NCBI GenBank assembly: GCA_910586615.1
Contig: CAJUJP010000041.1
Location: 1 to 22,321, forward strand
Source: an uncultured Lachnospiraceae bacterium
GTDB taxonomy: Bacteria > Bacillota > Clostridia > Lachnospirales > Lachnospiraceae
Reading direction: 5' to 3'
DNA: 22,321 nucleotides
A program made the position numbers and the translations under genes. Position 1 is the stretch's first letter. Each line of letters starts with the position of its first letter. A model generated the notes under the pieces. It searched no databases. It had not been told where the DNA came from and saw only the letters and a list, made by a program, of their open reading frames with translations. Shown piece after piece: positions 1 to 7,110 of this stretch.

Positions 1-29
1 AATGTGTCAGTTAATTAATATTCGTTGTA

Positions 30-941
30 CTAGTCTTCATCAAACAGCAGATCCACGCTTCTGCCGTCTTTCGCAGCCACCGCATTGGGAAAAATATTCC
101 GCACGTCGCGCATATATTCTTCCGGCCGGACCAGCGACGGGCTGTAATGTGTCAGCCACAGTTCCCGCACCTTTGCTTTTCTGGCAAGCTCAGCCGCCTC
201 ATAGAAGGTCATATGCTTATACTCTTTTGCCTTCTGCAGCTTTTCCGGCTCCCCGTACATGCCTTCGCAGATAAAAAGGTCGGCCCCGGCGGCGTTCTTC
301 ACAATGCTCTCCGTAGGTCTGGTATCCGTACAGTAAGTCACTTTAAGTCCTTTACGCGGTTTTCCCAGGACCATGTCCGGCGTAAAAGTACCGTTTTCTG
401 TCTCTATTATCTCACCTTTTTGTAAACGATTCCAGTAATTTCTGGGAATATTATATTTTTCCGCCCGTTCCACATCAAATTTGCCGCCCCGTTCCACGAC
501 GATGCTGTAACCGTAGCAGAGCACATTATGGTTCACCCGATATGCTTTCAGATGAAACCCGTCAAACGGCACAGTCTGCTCCACCCCCGACAACTCCATA
601 TACCGGATCTCAAAAGGAAGCTCCGGCGCGATCACCCGCAAGGATTCAACTATTTTCGTAAGTCCTTTCGGCCCGATCAGCAACAGCGGCTCCGTCCGTT
701 CTGCATTCCCCATAGTGAGAAGCATTCCGGGCAGTCCGCTGATATGATCGGCATGAAAATGGGTAAAGCATATGATATCGATGGGATTCGGACTCCATCC
801 CTTTTCCTTCAGGGCAATCTGTGTTCCCTCTCCGCAGTCAATCAGTATGCTCGTCCCATTGTACCTTGCCATCAGCGATGTAAGCCATCTGTGTGGCAGC
901 GGCATCATGCCTCCTGTACCTAATAAACAAATATCTAACAT
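30..941 (-). CDS. rnz: Ribonuclease Z (tRNA 3'-processing endonuclease)
   Basis: Metallo-beta-lactamase-fold nuclease of the RNase Z/ElaC family, which cuts the 3' trailer from tRNA precursors in the cytoplasm. The start at 941 is chosen because AGGAG lies just upstream and the protein then begins MLDICLLGTGG, as in the family; the longer reading frame to 998 lacks a binding site. The zinc motif HxHxDH is visible as H61-F-H63-A-D65-H66, followed by ISGLPG. An upstream DCGEGTQ segment (35-41) and a C-terminal HYSPSL segment match the family pattern. Length is 303 aa, typical of the short form. It is the last gene of a minus-strand series, 60 bp after a zinc-ribbon gene. Nothing odd is seen in the sequence. 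RNase Z versus another MBL nuclease is decided mainly by the GTGG/DCGEGTQ/HFHADH set. Confidence 0.93.
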   Translation of the reverse strand: MLDICLLGTGGMMPLPHRWLTSLMARYNGTSILIDCGEGTQIALKEKGWSPNPIDIICFTHFHADHISGLPGMLLTMGNAERTEPLLLIGPKGLTKIVESLRVIAPELPFEIRYMELSGVEQTVPFDGFHLKAYRVNHNVLCYGYSIVVERGGKFDVERAEKYNIPRNYWNRLQKGEIIETENGTFTPDMVLGKPRKGLKVTYCTDTRPTESIVKNAAGADLFICEGMYGEPEKLQKAKEYKHMTFYEAAELARKAKVRELWLTHYSPSLVRPEEYMRDVRNIFPNAVAAKDGRSVDLLFDED

Positions 942-1001
942 GTGTGCTCCTGTTCTGTTACAGTCAGTGACCTGCTGCAGCAGTCCGGGCAGCCGCATCC
1001 G

Positions 1002-1250
1002 TCAGAGCAGCTCATTCCGCTCCCACTCTTCTGCCGAAATGGAAAATCCTTCCACAATCTTCCGGTAACATTCCTCGCAGAGATCAAATTTCTGACTCAT
1101 GCCGTCCTTTGTTCCGAAAAATCCGAAATCATGTTCAATATGAACACATTCTTCAATCAGAGATCCATTTTCTACCAATAATTTTTTTCCGCAGCAGTTG
1201 CAGACTACCTGAACCAATTCCGTTTCTTTCTGTTCCGAATATACACGCAT
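1002..1250 (-). CDS. Small zinc-ribbon protein, function unknown
   Basis: An 82-aa acidic protein with two Cys pairs, CNCC near the start and CEEC near residue 60. This is the layout of a four-cysteine zinc ribbon. The start at 1250 (ATG, MRVYSEQ) is preferred over a TTG at 1265 because GGAGG sits 7 nt upstream of the ATG. I do not recognise a named family beyond small Firmicutes zinc-ribbon proteins. Between the Cys pairs is a Phe/Gly segment (HDFGFFGTKDG). It lies between rimI and rnz, all on the minus strand, with a long palindrome upstream. A structural or regulatory zinc-binding role is inference only. Confidence 0.72.
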   Translation of the reverse strand: MRVYSEQKETELVQVVCNCCGKKLLVENGSLIEECVHIEHDFGFFGTKDGMSQKFDLCEECYRKIVEGFSISAEEWERNELL

Positions 1251-1278
1251 GACAATCCTCCCCAAGTGTTACTGATTC

Positions 1279-1314
1279 TGTTACGCTTCATTTTATCAGA
1301 TAAAATGTGTAACA
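1279..1314. promoter_or_regulatory. 36-bp two-tier palindrome upstream of the zinc-ribbon gene
   Basis: The core is CATTTTATC-A-GATAAAATG (1289-1307), a perfect 9-bp dyad around one base. An outer TGTTAC (1279-1284) pairs with GTAACA (1309-1314). It sits between the rimI stop (1341) and the zinc-ribbon start (1250). There is no T-run after either arm, so it fits an operator better than an intrinsic terminator, although it could still be a 3'-end hairpin for rimI. Confidence 0.6.
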
Positions 1315-1340
1315 ACAGTGGTAATTGTTCCATGCACTGC

Positions 1341-1787
1341 CTATCTCTTCCATAAAATCAAGGCATCTTCTGCCGGCTTTTCATAGAATCCCGGCCGGAT
1401 TCCCGCGGACACAAATCCAAGCTTTTCATACACATGGATCGCCGCTTCATTGCTCACCCTGACTTCCAGTGTATATGCCGTAAGCCCTTCCTTGTCACCC
1501 TCCTGCATCAAATGCTGCAGCATGGCCGTTCCGATTCCCCGGTTCCTTGCCTCTTTCGCGATCACCACATTTGTGATATTACCTTCTCCCGCGATCAGCA
1601 GGACGCCGCATCCTCCCAGCAGCCGTCCGTCCTCCTCCGCCACGTAATATCTGGCGTCTTCTTTATTGATCATTTCCAGAAAAGAATCCGCCGACCATGG
1701 CATGGAAAAGGTCTCCTCCTCCAGCCGGCTGATAAAAGGCACGTCCCCGGAGGTCATTCTTCTATATCTAACCATATTGTTATTCAT
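1341..1787 (-). CDS. rimI: Ribosomal protein S18-alanine N-acetyltransferase
   Basis: GNAT-fold enzyme that acetylates the N-terminal alanine of ribosomal protein S18 using acetyl-CoA. The acetyl-CoA loop is visible as ARNRGIGTAML after a beta strand ITNVVIA. EVRVSNEAAIHVYEKLGF and the C-terminal region PGFYEKPAEDALILWKR match RimI. The start is taken as MNNNMVRYRR at 1787, which overlaps the end of tsaB by 8 bp; the longer frame to 1805 starts deeper inside tsaB and is less likely. Length is 148 aa, usual for the family. The tsaE-tsaB-rimI order is a common bacterial arrangement and supports the name strongly. Confidence 0.92.
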   Translation of the reverse strand: MNNNMVRYRRMTSGDVPFISRLEEETFSMPWSADSFLEMINKEDARYYVAEEDGRLLGGCGVLLIAGEGNITNVVIAKEARNRGIGTAMLQHLMQEGDKEGLTAYTLEVRVSNEAAIHVYEKLGFVSAGIRPGFYEKPAEDALILWKR

Positions 1788-2559
1788 CCTGCCTTTCCGG
1801 CACACTCTGCGCCCGCTCCCGCTCCGCCTGGGAAAGTCTCAGATATTCGGGCACATGTTCCGCGCCGCTTACGGCCCTGCCCTGTCCATAGTATACGCTT
1901 CCCAGTACCGCAATACAAGCCGCTGACTGGCGGCAGCGATGAGCCGGTGCAAGGGTATAAGGCACCTTCAGCACTTCACGCATCCTCTCCGCAAACACCG
2001 GAATCCCGTCTCCCACGAATACCACCGGTCTGCCAAGGTGATTCAGCGTTTCCGCAATTTCATCGAAAGAAACGGCGCACTGTTCTTTAATGACACGCAT
2101 TTCATATTTATACTCATCCGCCGTGCTTTGCGCTGCACTGTCCTGTGCGCGTTCCTTCTCTCTATCCCCCGGAACAAACTCATAGATTCCGGTGTACACC
2201 TGACTTCTTCTGGCATCCATGATGGGACATACCAGATCCTTTGTTCCGTACATCTGATAGGCAAGCCCATCCAGCGTAGGCACCGGAATGACCGGTTTCT
2301 CCATGGCAAAAGCAAGCCCTTTCGCCGTAGCCGATCCAATCCGCAGTCCGGTAAAAGAACCGGGTCCCGCCGCCACCGCGACAGCATCCACCGTGGCAAG
2401 GTCAAGTTCCACCATTTTCCTGACTTCTTCCAGCATGGGAAGCAGTGTCTGTGAATGGGTCTTTTTATATTGTATGGTGTATTCCGCGATTAAATTATCA
2501 TCTTCTGCCAGTGCCACGGATGCCACCAGCCCGGAACTGTCCAGCGCCAGTATCTTCAT
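1780..2559 (-). CDS. tsaB: tRNA threonylcarbamoyladenosine synthesis protein TsaB
   Basis: ASKHA-fold partner of TsaD in formation of the t6A37 modification of ANN-decoding tRNAs. The N-terminus MKILALDSSG, the THSQTLLPML segment and the signature AAGPGSFTGLRIG (about residues 64-76) are diagnostic. Length is 259 aa; the part after about residue 140 is less conserved, as usual. The segment RDREKERAQDSAAQSTADE looks like a charged insert. The stop overlaps the rimI start, suggesting coupled translation. It is 193 bp downstream of tsaE; that gap holds no gene, only a short imperfect TTCTGTGAT repetition near 2584-2612. tsaD is not in this window. Confidence 0.94.
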   Translation of the reverse strand: MKILALDSSGLVASVALAEDDNLIAEYTIQYKKTHSQTLLPMLEEVRKMVELDLATVDAVAVAAGPGSFTGLRIGSATAKGLAFAMEKPVIPVPTLDGLAYQMYGTKDLVCPIMDARRSQVYTGIYEFVPGDREKERAQDSAAQSTADEYKYEMRVIKEQCAVSFDEIAETLNHLGRPVVFVGDGIPVFAERMREVLKVPYTLAPAHRCRQSAACIAVLGSVYYGQGRAVSGAEHVPEYLRLSQAERERAQSVPERQDE

Positions 2560-2752
2560 CTGTTCTATCCCGCCTTATGCTCTGTTCTGTGATTCTGTGT
2601 TCTGTGATTTGTCCTGTCCCTCTCTGCCCAAACCGCATATCCTCATACTGCCCGCGTATTTTATGTTCTTATATAGTATATCGGCCTGTATCCCTGTTTT
2701 CTGATTGTTCACACCGGATTGGCATCGGCACCCTATACCCTGACATGGACGA

Positions 2753-3181
2753 TTAACATGTTTCTATCGTGATCCTGCGGTAATCAAACCCCTTCTCCAG
2801 ATCCTTCTCTATCGTAATCCGCCTATATGTCTCCGGCAGTATCTCTTCAATCAGATTGGCCCACTCGATCAGGCAGAGACCATCGCCGTAGAAATAATCC
2901 TCATAGCCGATCTCATCCATCTCCTCCACATCACCGATGCGGTACACATCAAAATGGTAAAAGGGCAGTCTGCCCTCTTCATAAACCTGGACAATGGTAA
3001 AAGTAGGGCTGCAGACCGGTTCATCAATGCCGAGTCCTGCCGCAACTCCCTGAGTCAGTACTGTCTTGCCCACCCCCAGATCGCCGGTCAGTGTATAAAC
3101 CTCACCGGCCGCTGCCTGCTGTCCGATCTGTCTGCCAAGCTCAAAAGTCTCCCCGGCGCTGTGTGTCTCAATTATTTTCAT
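2753..3181 (-). CDS. tsaE: tRNA t6A synthesis ATPase TsaE
   Basis: P-loop ATPase needed for turnover of the TsaBD complex in t6A synthesis. The Walker A motif GDLGVGKT is at residues 33-40. The following SPTFTIVQVYE and FYHFDVYRI segments and LIEWANLIEE are characteristic of the family. The start at 3181 (MKIIETHS) matches family length (142 aa) and has GGAGG further upstream; the open frame runs to 3235 but the extra residues look unrelated. It lies 50 bp after the YcxB-like gene and upstream of tsaB in the same direction. The last residues repeat the pattern YRRITIE twice (113-aa region and C-terminus), perhaps a small internal duplication. Confidence 0.93.
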   Translation of the reverse strand: MKIIETHSAGETFELGRQIGQQAAAGEVYTLTGDLGVGKTVLTQGVAAGLGIDEPVCSPTFTIVQVYEEGRLPFYHFDVYRIGDVEEMDEIGYEDYFYGDGLCLIEWANLIEEILPETYRRITIEKDLEKGFDYRRITIETC

Positions 3182-3231
3182 TGCCTTGCATCTGCCTCCA
3201 TGCATCCCTGTCCCCGCCGGCTCCTTCCGCC

Positions 3232-3711
3232 TCATCCGCGAATCTTCACCTTCTTCGGGGGCATATGGGTGGAAATAATTTCGATTACTTTATATTTGCT
3301 GTCCCCCAGATCTTTCTTCGGAAAAATGCAGGCGCTGGTGCGTGTGGTATATACCACAACGCTGTTCATGGTAGAAACTGCCCTGACCATGCCATCCCAC
3401 CCCATCTGTTCCACGGTATCATCCTGGGAAACTTCAATGCCCTCTTCCGACAGCCGGTAATGCAGCGGCTTCTTAAATGCTGCTGTATTCAACGCCTGCT
3501 GCCTCGATTTGATAAAAAGAGTCCAGGGCAGGTACAACAGTATGACCACCCCGATGATCAGACATACAGGCTGTCTGCCCGTTGCAAAAAGCACCAGCAT
3601 CAGAGCACCCACAAGAGATCCCATGATCCCCGGCAGACTGCTGTAGGTGTGGTGCAGCATATAATCATATAAAATGTTCGGGGTGATTTTCACGTCAAAT
3701 TCAATTTCCAT
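3232..3711 (-). CDS. YcxB-like membrane protein
   Basis: A 159-aa protein with two adjacent hydrophobic helices (about residues 27-65: GIMGSLVGALMLVLF and PVCLIIGVVILLYLPW) and a C-terminal soluble domain. The soluble part (HYRLSEEGIEVSQDD..., WDGMVRAVSTMNSVVVYTTRTSACIFPKKDL) follows the YcxB-like C-terminal domain pattern common in Firmicutes. Function is unknown. The start at 3711 (MEIEFDV) has AGAGG 6 nt upstream. It is first behind the promoter at 3876-3903 and is probably cotranscribed with tsaE, tsaB and rimI. Confidence 0.78.
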   Translation of the reverse strand: MEIEFDVKITPNILYDYMLHHTYSSLPGIMGSLVGALMLVLFATGRQPVCLIIGVVILLYLPWTLFIKSRQQALNTAAFKKPLHYRLSEEGIEVSQDDTVEQMGWDGMVRAVSTMNSVVVYTTRTSACIFPKKDLGDSKYKVIEIISTHMPPKKVKIRG

Positions 3712-3833
3712 AAATACCTCTGTACACTGCACGTTTTTCTGCAATGCTGCTTTCTTTTTATATATTTTCGCTCTGCGTCTTCAAAGCAAGCCACAAACTA
3801 CGCTTCTATCCTGCCGCAGTATCATCTCCCACG

Positions 3834-3860
3834 AAAAAGCACCTACAGTGTAGGCGCTTT
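3834..3860 (-). terminator. Terminator-like hairpin in the ycxB-tsaE leader
   Basis: Read on the minus strand, AAAGCGCCTACA is followed by TGTAGGTGCTTTTT: a stem of about 9-10 bp with a tight loop ending in a run of five T. It starts only about 10 nt after the predicted transcription start of the minus-strand promoter at 3876-3903. It therefore resembles an attenuator or a 5'-protecting hairpin rather than the end of a known gene. Confidence 0.55.
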
Positions 3861-3875
3861 CATCACTTACCTTTT

Positions 3876-3903
3876 ATTATACAAAAAAAAACAGGAAGTG
3901 CAA
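3876..3903 (-). promoter_or_regulatory. Sigma-70-type promoter for ycxB-tsaE-tsaB-rimI
   Basis: On the minus strand TTGCAC (3898-3903) and TATAAT (3876-3881) are separated by 16 nt. The spacer is mostly T. The expected start site is near 3869, and the YcxB-like ATG is at 3711, leaving a leader of about 155 nt containing the hairpin at 3834-3860. Confidence 0.7.
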
Positions 3904-4009
3904 GCCTTATTCCAACAGGAAGGCCGCCGGCAGAAAGCAGAACACCAGAGCAGAAAACAGCCTGCAAAACTCATTTACTTAAAATATATATTTTCATAAA
4001 AACAGGGGC

Positions 4010-4037
4010 TTGTAAATTTGAGCCAAACAGGTATATT
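4010..4037 (+). promoter_or_regulatory. Promoter for the ABC exporter pair
   Basis: TTGTAA (4010-4015) and TATATT (4032-4037) are separated by 16 nt, with the expected start near 4044. It lies divergent to the ycxB promoter. The leader to the ATG at 4095 is about 50 nt and ends in AAGGAGAAGC. Confidence 0.5.
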
Positions 4038-4094
4038 AAGGTTAAGCAGCCGGAGCAAGATATTTAAGCTGATTTTAAATAAGGAGAAGCATTT

Positions 4095-4928
4095 ATGAGT
4101 GTCATTAAAATTGAAAATCTCGTCCGTGATTACGGAGGAGGAAAAGGTGTCTTTGATATATCCTTTCATGTGAATCAGGGAGAAGCCTTTGGATTCCTGG
4201 GTCCCAACGGAGCCGGAAAAACAACAACAATACGTCATTTAATGGGATTTCTGAAGCCCAGATCAGGGAAATGTACCATTGACGGTCTGGATTGCTGGGA
4301 CAAAAGAGATCAGGTACAGGCAAGGCTGGGGTATATTCCCGGTGAGATCAGCTTTTTTGAAGATCTTTCAGGCACGGAATTTCTGAAATTCATTACAGAA
4401 TACCGCAGACTTGGCACCCGGAGCCGCAAGGAAGAACTGCTGGAACGTTTTGAATTAGATCCCAAAGGAAAAATCAAAAAAATGAGCAAGGGCATGAAGC
4501 AAAAGCTGGGAATCGTTGCCGCTTTTATGCATGATCCGGACATTCTTATTCTTGATGAACCAACCAGCGGACTTGACCCGTTGATGCAAAACCGGTTCGT
4601 TGATTTAGTCGCAGAAGAAAAAAAGCATGGCAAGACAATCCTGATGTCAAGCCATATGTTCGAGGAAGTTGAAAGAACCTGCGACCGCATCGGGATCATA
4701 CGAAACGGCCGGATGGTGGCTGTTGACGATGCCGCAGCACTGCGCGAACGGCATACACGCAAATACACCGTAACCCTTGAAAGCGAATCTGCCGCCGAGG
4801 CATTTGCCGGGGATTTTAACGGTATACGCAACGGATCGCAGGTTACCGTCACGACGAAGCAAAGTCTGGAAGAAATCTTTATGAATTATTACGGAGGTAA
4901 GAAACATGATGAACATGGCTCTATATAA
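4095..4928 (+). CDS. ABC exporter ATP-binding subunit (BcrA/CcmA-like)
   Basis: Cytoplasmic ATPase of an ABC-2-type exporter. Walker A is GPNGAGKT (residues 36-43). The signature motif is the variant MSKGMKQK, and Walker B with D-loop reads ILILDEPTSGLDP; a switch histidine follows in LMSSHMFEE. After the nucleotide-binding domain there is an accessory region of about 60 aa (YTVTLESESAAEAFAGDF...), then SLEEIFMNYYGG, usual in the DrrA/BcrA branch. The start has AAGGAG 9 nt upstream. The 3' end overlaps the permease by 23 bp, so the two are translationally linked. The substrate cannot be told; antibiotic or peptide export is typical of the branch. Confidence 0.9.
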   Translation: MSVIKIENLVRDYGGGKGVFDISFHVNQGEAFGFLGPNGAGKTTTIRHLMGFLKPRSGKCTIDGLDCWDKRDQVQARLGYIPGEISFFEDLSGTEFLKFITEYRRLGTRSRKEELLERFELDPKGKIKKMSKGMKQKLGIVAAFMHDPDILILDEPTSGLDPLMQNRFVDLVAEEKKHGKTILMSSHMFEEVERTCDRIGIIRNGRMVAVDDAAALRERHTRKYTVTLESESAAEAFAGDFNGIRNGSQVTVTTKQSLEEIFMNYYGGKKHDEHGSI

Positions 4929-5706
4929 ACGCGAAATGAAAGGGAGCATAAAACTGCTGGTCATTTTCGGCGCTGTCATTACCCTGTATGTTTCCATTAT
5001 TATCAGTATGTATGATCCTGAGATGATGAAAACACTGGACAGCTTTGTGGAAGTCATGCCGGAACTGATGGCCGCTGTCGGCATGAAGGAAAATGCTGCG
5101 TCCCTTCTCGGATTTATGGTATCTTACCTTTACGGCTTCATACTGCTGATTTTTCCAATGGTGTTCTGCATCCTGCGCGGAAATGCCCTGATCGCAAAAT
5201 ATGTGGACCGGGGCTCCATGGCTCTGCTTGCCGCCGCACCGGTCAAACGACACACCATTGCATTTACGCAGGTGAGCGTGCTCATAAGCGGAATCCTGAC
5301 GCTTACACTTTACAGCTCGGTTCTGGAATTGATCTGCGCCCAAAGCGGTTTCCCCGGAGAGTTAGACGCGGCCTCTCTTTTTCTGTTGAACGGCGGACTG
5401 CTGTGCCTGCATTTGTTTATCGGCGGCATATGTTTTCTTGCTTCCTGCGTATTTTCCGATACAAAGTACAGCATTGCACTAGGCGCCGGAATCCCGGCAT
5501 TTATGTATGTTTTACAGATGCTGGCAAATGTCGGTGGAAATGCAGAAAAAGCAAAGTATTTCACATTTTTCACCTTGTTTGATCCGGACGGCATCATTGC
5601 CGGTGAAAGCAGTGCGGCAGCCGGAGCGCCTACCCTTCTGGCCGGCGCCATAGTGTTATATGCACTTGGAATTGTGATATTTGAAAAAAAAGACCTGCAT
5701 CTCTAA
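4906..5706 (+). CDS. ABC-2 type exporter permease
   Basis: A 266-aa hydrophobic protein with about six membrane segments: near residues 14-35, 60-85, 105-135 (two close together), 150-175, 185-205 and 240-260. It begins MMNMALYKREMKGS, a usual cytosolic lead-in of ABC-2 permeases. A short segment, KYVDRGSMALLAAAPVKR, matches the family's coupling region. The start at 4906 has CGGAGG 8 nt upstream and overlaps the ATPase gene. It partners the upstream ATPase. The next gene is convergent (ends 5927), leaving 220 bp that hold a weak TGTCACTGT/ACAGTGGCA dyad near 5758-5788 and the small ORF remnant at 5856. Confidence 0.85.
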   Translation: MMNMALYKREMKGSIKLLVIFGAVITLYVSIIISMYDPEMMKTLDSFVEVMPELMAAVGMKENAASLLGFMVSYLYGFILLIFPMVFCILRGNALIAKYVDRGSMALLAAAPVKRHTIAFTQVSVLISGILTLTLYSSVLELICAQSGFPGELDAASLFLLNGGLLCLHLFIGGICFLASCVFSDTKYSIALGAGIPAFMYVLQMLANVGGNAEKAKYFTFFTLFDPDGIIAGESSAAAGAPTLLAGAIVLYALGIVIFEKKDLHL

Positions 5707-5855
5707 ACAAATGACATGCAGATCTATTCTCTCTATCGAAGCATAAGTCTACCATTATGTCACTGTTTTTATCGTACATACAGTGGCATAACCGGTAGCA
5801 AAGCAGTAACTTTTCTTTCGCTTCCCCCGGCCAGATATATTTTCATAATGCCGTG

Positions 5856-5930
5856 TCATCTGTCCCTCTGCTCTGCTATCCACCCTGTCAGATCACAGAT
5901 CAACTGCCTCGTGCGCAGGTCGGCCTTCAT
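5856..5930 (-). pseudogene. 24-codon ORF overlapping the lipoprotein stop (possible regulator remnant)
   Basis: The ORF starts within the lipoprotein stop as ATGA and reads MKADLRTRQLICDLTGWIAE..., ending in RDR. The RQLICDL segment is shared with another tiny ORF at 7027-7110. The LTGWIAEQRDR pattern faintly resembles the first helix of Rob/SoxS-type AraC regulators (such as DLLIWLEGHLDQ). Nothing recognisable follows the stop, so it may be the remaining start of a lost gene. The AraC comparison is from memory and weak. Confidence 0.3.
5888..5910. repeat. 23-bp direct repeat, copy B
   Basis: Identical over 23 bp to 7071-7093 (both begin TCAGATCACAGATC and end AACTGCCTC). The two copies flank the lipoprotein gene and its leader, and both lie just after a minus-strand stop codon. 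Confidence 0.85.
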
Positions 5931-6847
5931 GGTTCCTCAGGTATGATCTCAACACTTCCTACATGCTCTCCGGCATAAAACAGCAGATTATACCGGCCCT
6001 TTTTATCAAGATCAACTGTATATTCCCCGTCGGGATTTCTTTCATCAAAATAAACCGTTTCTCCCACTTCCCCCAATATACTATGTCTGACAATCTTCAG
6101 CCTGAGTTTTCCGCTTCTCGTTGCACACGAAACTGACAGCGTCACTGGCCCGTCTATTTCAAATCCGGTGCTCATCGGATTCGCTGAACAGCCATTGCTA
6201 TGGTAACGGATGCTTTCGGGCCAGTTATTTTCTATCTCATCCACTCCAATATCCTCTATGTCTGCCAGTGTGTCCTCAACTCCCATCTCCGCAGAATCCA
6301 AGTCCTCTATGCACTCCTGACTTTCCGGATCTTCTTCCATTCCGGCTGCCTCCGGTTCCATAATGCCCGTAAACCTCACACTGGCATCTGCTTTCATCTT
6401 AATCCTGAAATCACATATGGCAGATTCCCCATTGCCTGCAAAATGAATACTTCCTTCACCTTCCGTTACATCCACCTGCATATCAATTTTCTTGTCTGTG
6501 TCTTCCGCAATCAAAGTTTCTGTCCCGTCCGGTGCCGTATAAACCAATTGGAGATTTCCCCGCCTGCACTCTATAAAACCTGTAACGCTTACACCGCCTC
6601 CGCCCTCCTCCGCTGTCAGATAAGTAATCACGCTGTTGTAATCATCTGCCGCCTGACGCAGTGTTCCTTTCACCTCACAGACGTCTTCATCCTGATCTAT
6701 GCTGTAACGCTCATAATAGCTTGTGTGAACGTCAAAGATCCCTGCTGCTGATTCCATATCTGCATCTTCACCAGACATCGATATTCCAAATCCGCAGCCG
6801 GAAAGAAACATACAGGTAATCAACGGCAAAACTATTATTTTCTTCAT
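5927..6847 (-). CDS. Predicted lipoprotein, function unknown
   Basis: A 306-aa secreted lipoprotein. The signal peptide MKKIIVLPLITCMFLSGC carries the lipobox LSGC with Cys18 as the lipid site. The start at 6847 is chosen because GGAGG lies 5 nt upstream; the open frame continues to 6874. The mature part is acidic, rich in Glu/Asp, and predicted mostly beta (CDFRIKMKADASVRFTGI; TLSVSCATRSGKLRLKIV; GRYNLLFYAGEHVGSVEII). Two similar beta halves around an acidic linker (residues about 180-215) suggest two sandwich domains. No named family is recognised. It lies downstream of blaI-blaR1 on the same strand and is bracketed by 23-bp direct repeats, so it may have been inserted into that cluster. 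Confidence 0.75.
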   Translation of the reverse strand: MKKIIVLPLITCMFLSGCGFGISMSGEDADMESAAGIFDVHTSYYERYSIDQDEDVCEVKGTLRQAADDYNSVITYLTAEEGGGGVSVTGFIECRRGNLQLVYTAPDGTETLIAEDTDKKIDMQVDVTEGEGSIHFAGNGESAICDFRIKMKADASVRFTGIMEPEAAGMEEDPESQECIEDLDSAEMGVEDTLADIEDIGVDEIENNWPESIRYHSNGCSANPMSTGFEIDGPVTLSVSCATRSGKLRLKIVRHSILGEVGETVYFDERNPDGEYTVDLDKKGRYNLLFYAGEHVGSVEIIPEEP

Positions 6848-6891
6848 TTCTTCCTCCATTCCGTACCTTCGCATATTCCTGGCTAACTTTG

Positions 6892-6912
6892 CGAGATCCG
6901 CTTCGCGGACTC
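6892..6912 (-). promoter_or_regulatory. GC-rich hairpin in the lipoprotein leader
   Basis: On the plus strand CGAGATCCGC-TTC-GCGGACTCG forms a strong stem with one bulge and a three-base loop. It lies 45 nt before the lipoprotein ATG. A TTGACC element lies further upstream (about 6959-6964, minus), but no convincing -10 is seen. Confidence 0.4.
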
Positions 6913-7026
6913 GGATAAGCGGTGGAATTTCCTACACCACAAAAAAGCCTTATGCAAGGTCAACTCGTATACACAATCACAGCAGGAAATGCAGTCTCAA
7001 CTGTAAACTGCTCTTTCGCAGCTTTA

Positions 7027-7110
7027 TTAATATAACGAGCCGGAACAGGAAATATCTTCAAACAAATGATTCAGATCACAGATCAACTGCCTCTGCCGCG
7101 CCTGCTTCAT
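7027..7110 (-). pseudogene. 27-codon ORF overlapping the blaR1 stop
   Basis: The ORF starts in the blaR1 stop as ATGA and reads MKQARQRQLICDLNHLFEDI, then SCSGSLY. It shares RQLICDL with the 24-codon ORF at 5856-5930, at nearly the same distance from its start and with the same ATGA arrangement. Either a coupled micropeptide or, more likely, the remaining start of a gene once coupled to blaR1. Confidence 0.3.
7071..7093. repeat. 23-bp direct repeat, copy A
   Basis: Exact match to 5888-5910. A second short patch of likeness follows: AAACAAATGA at 7060-7069 also occurs at 5705-5714, each next to CAGATC. The spacing differs, as if one copy had lost about 165-180 bp between CAGATC sites. Confidence 0.85.

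Noticed and set aside
2584..2612. TTCTGTGAT repetition between tsaE and tsaB
   Set aside because: Only two imperfect copies; too short to call a functional element.
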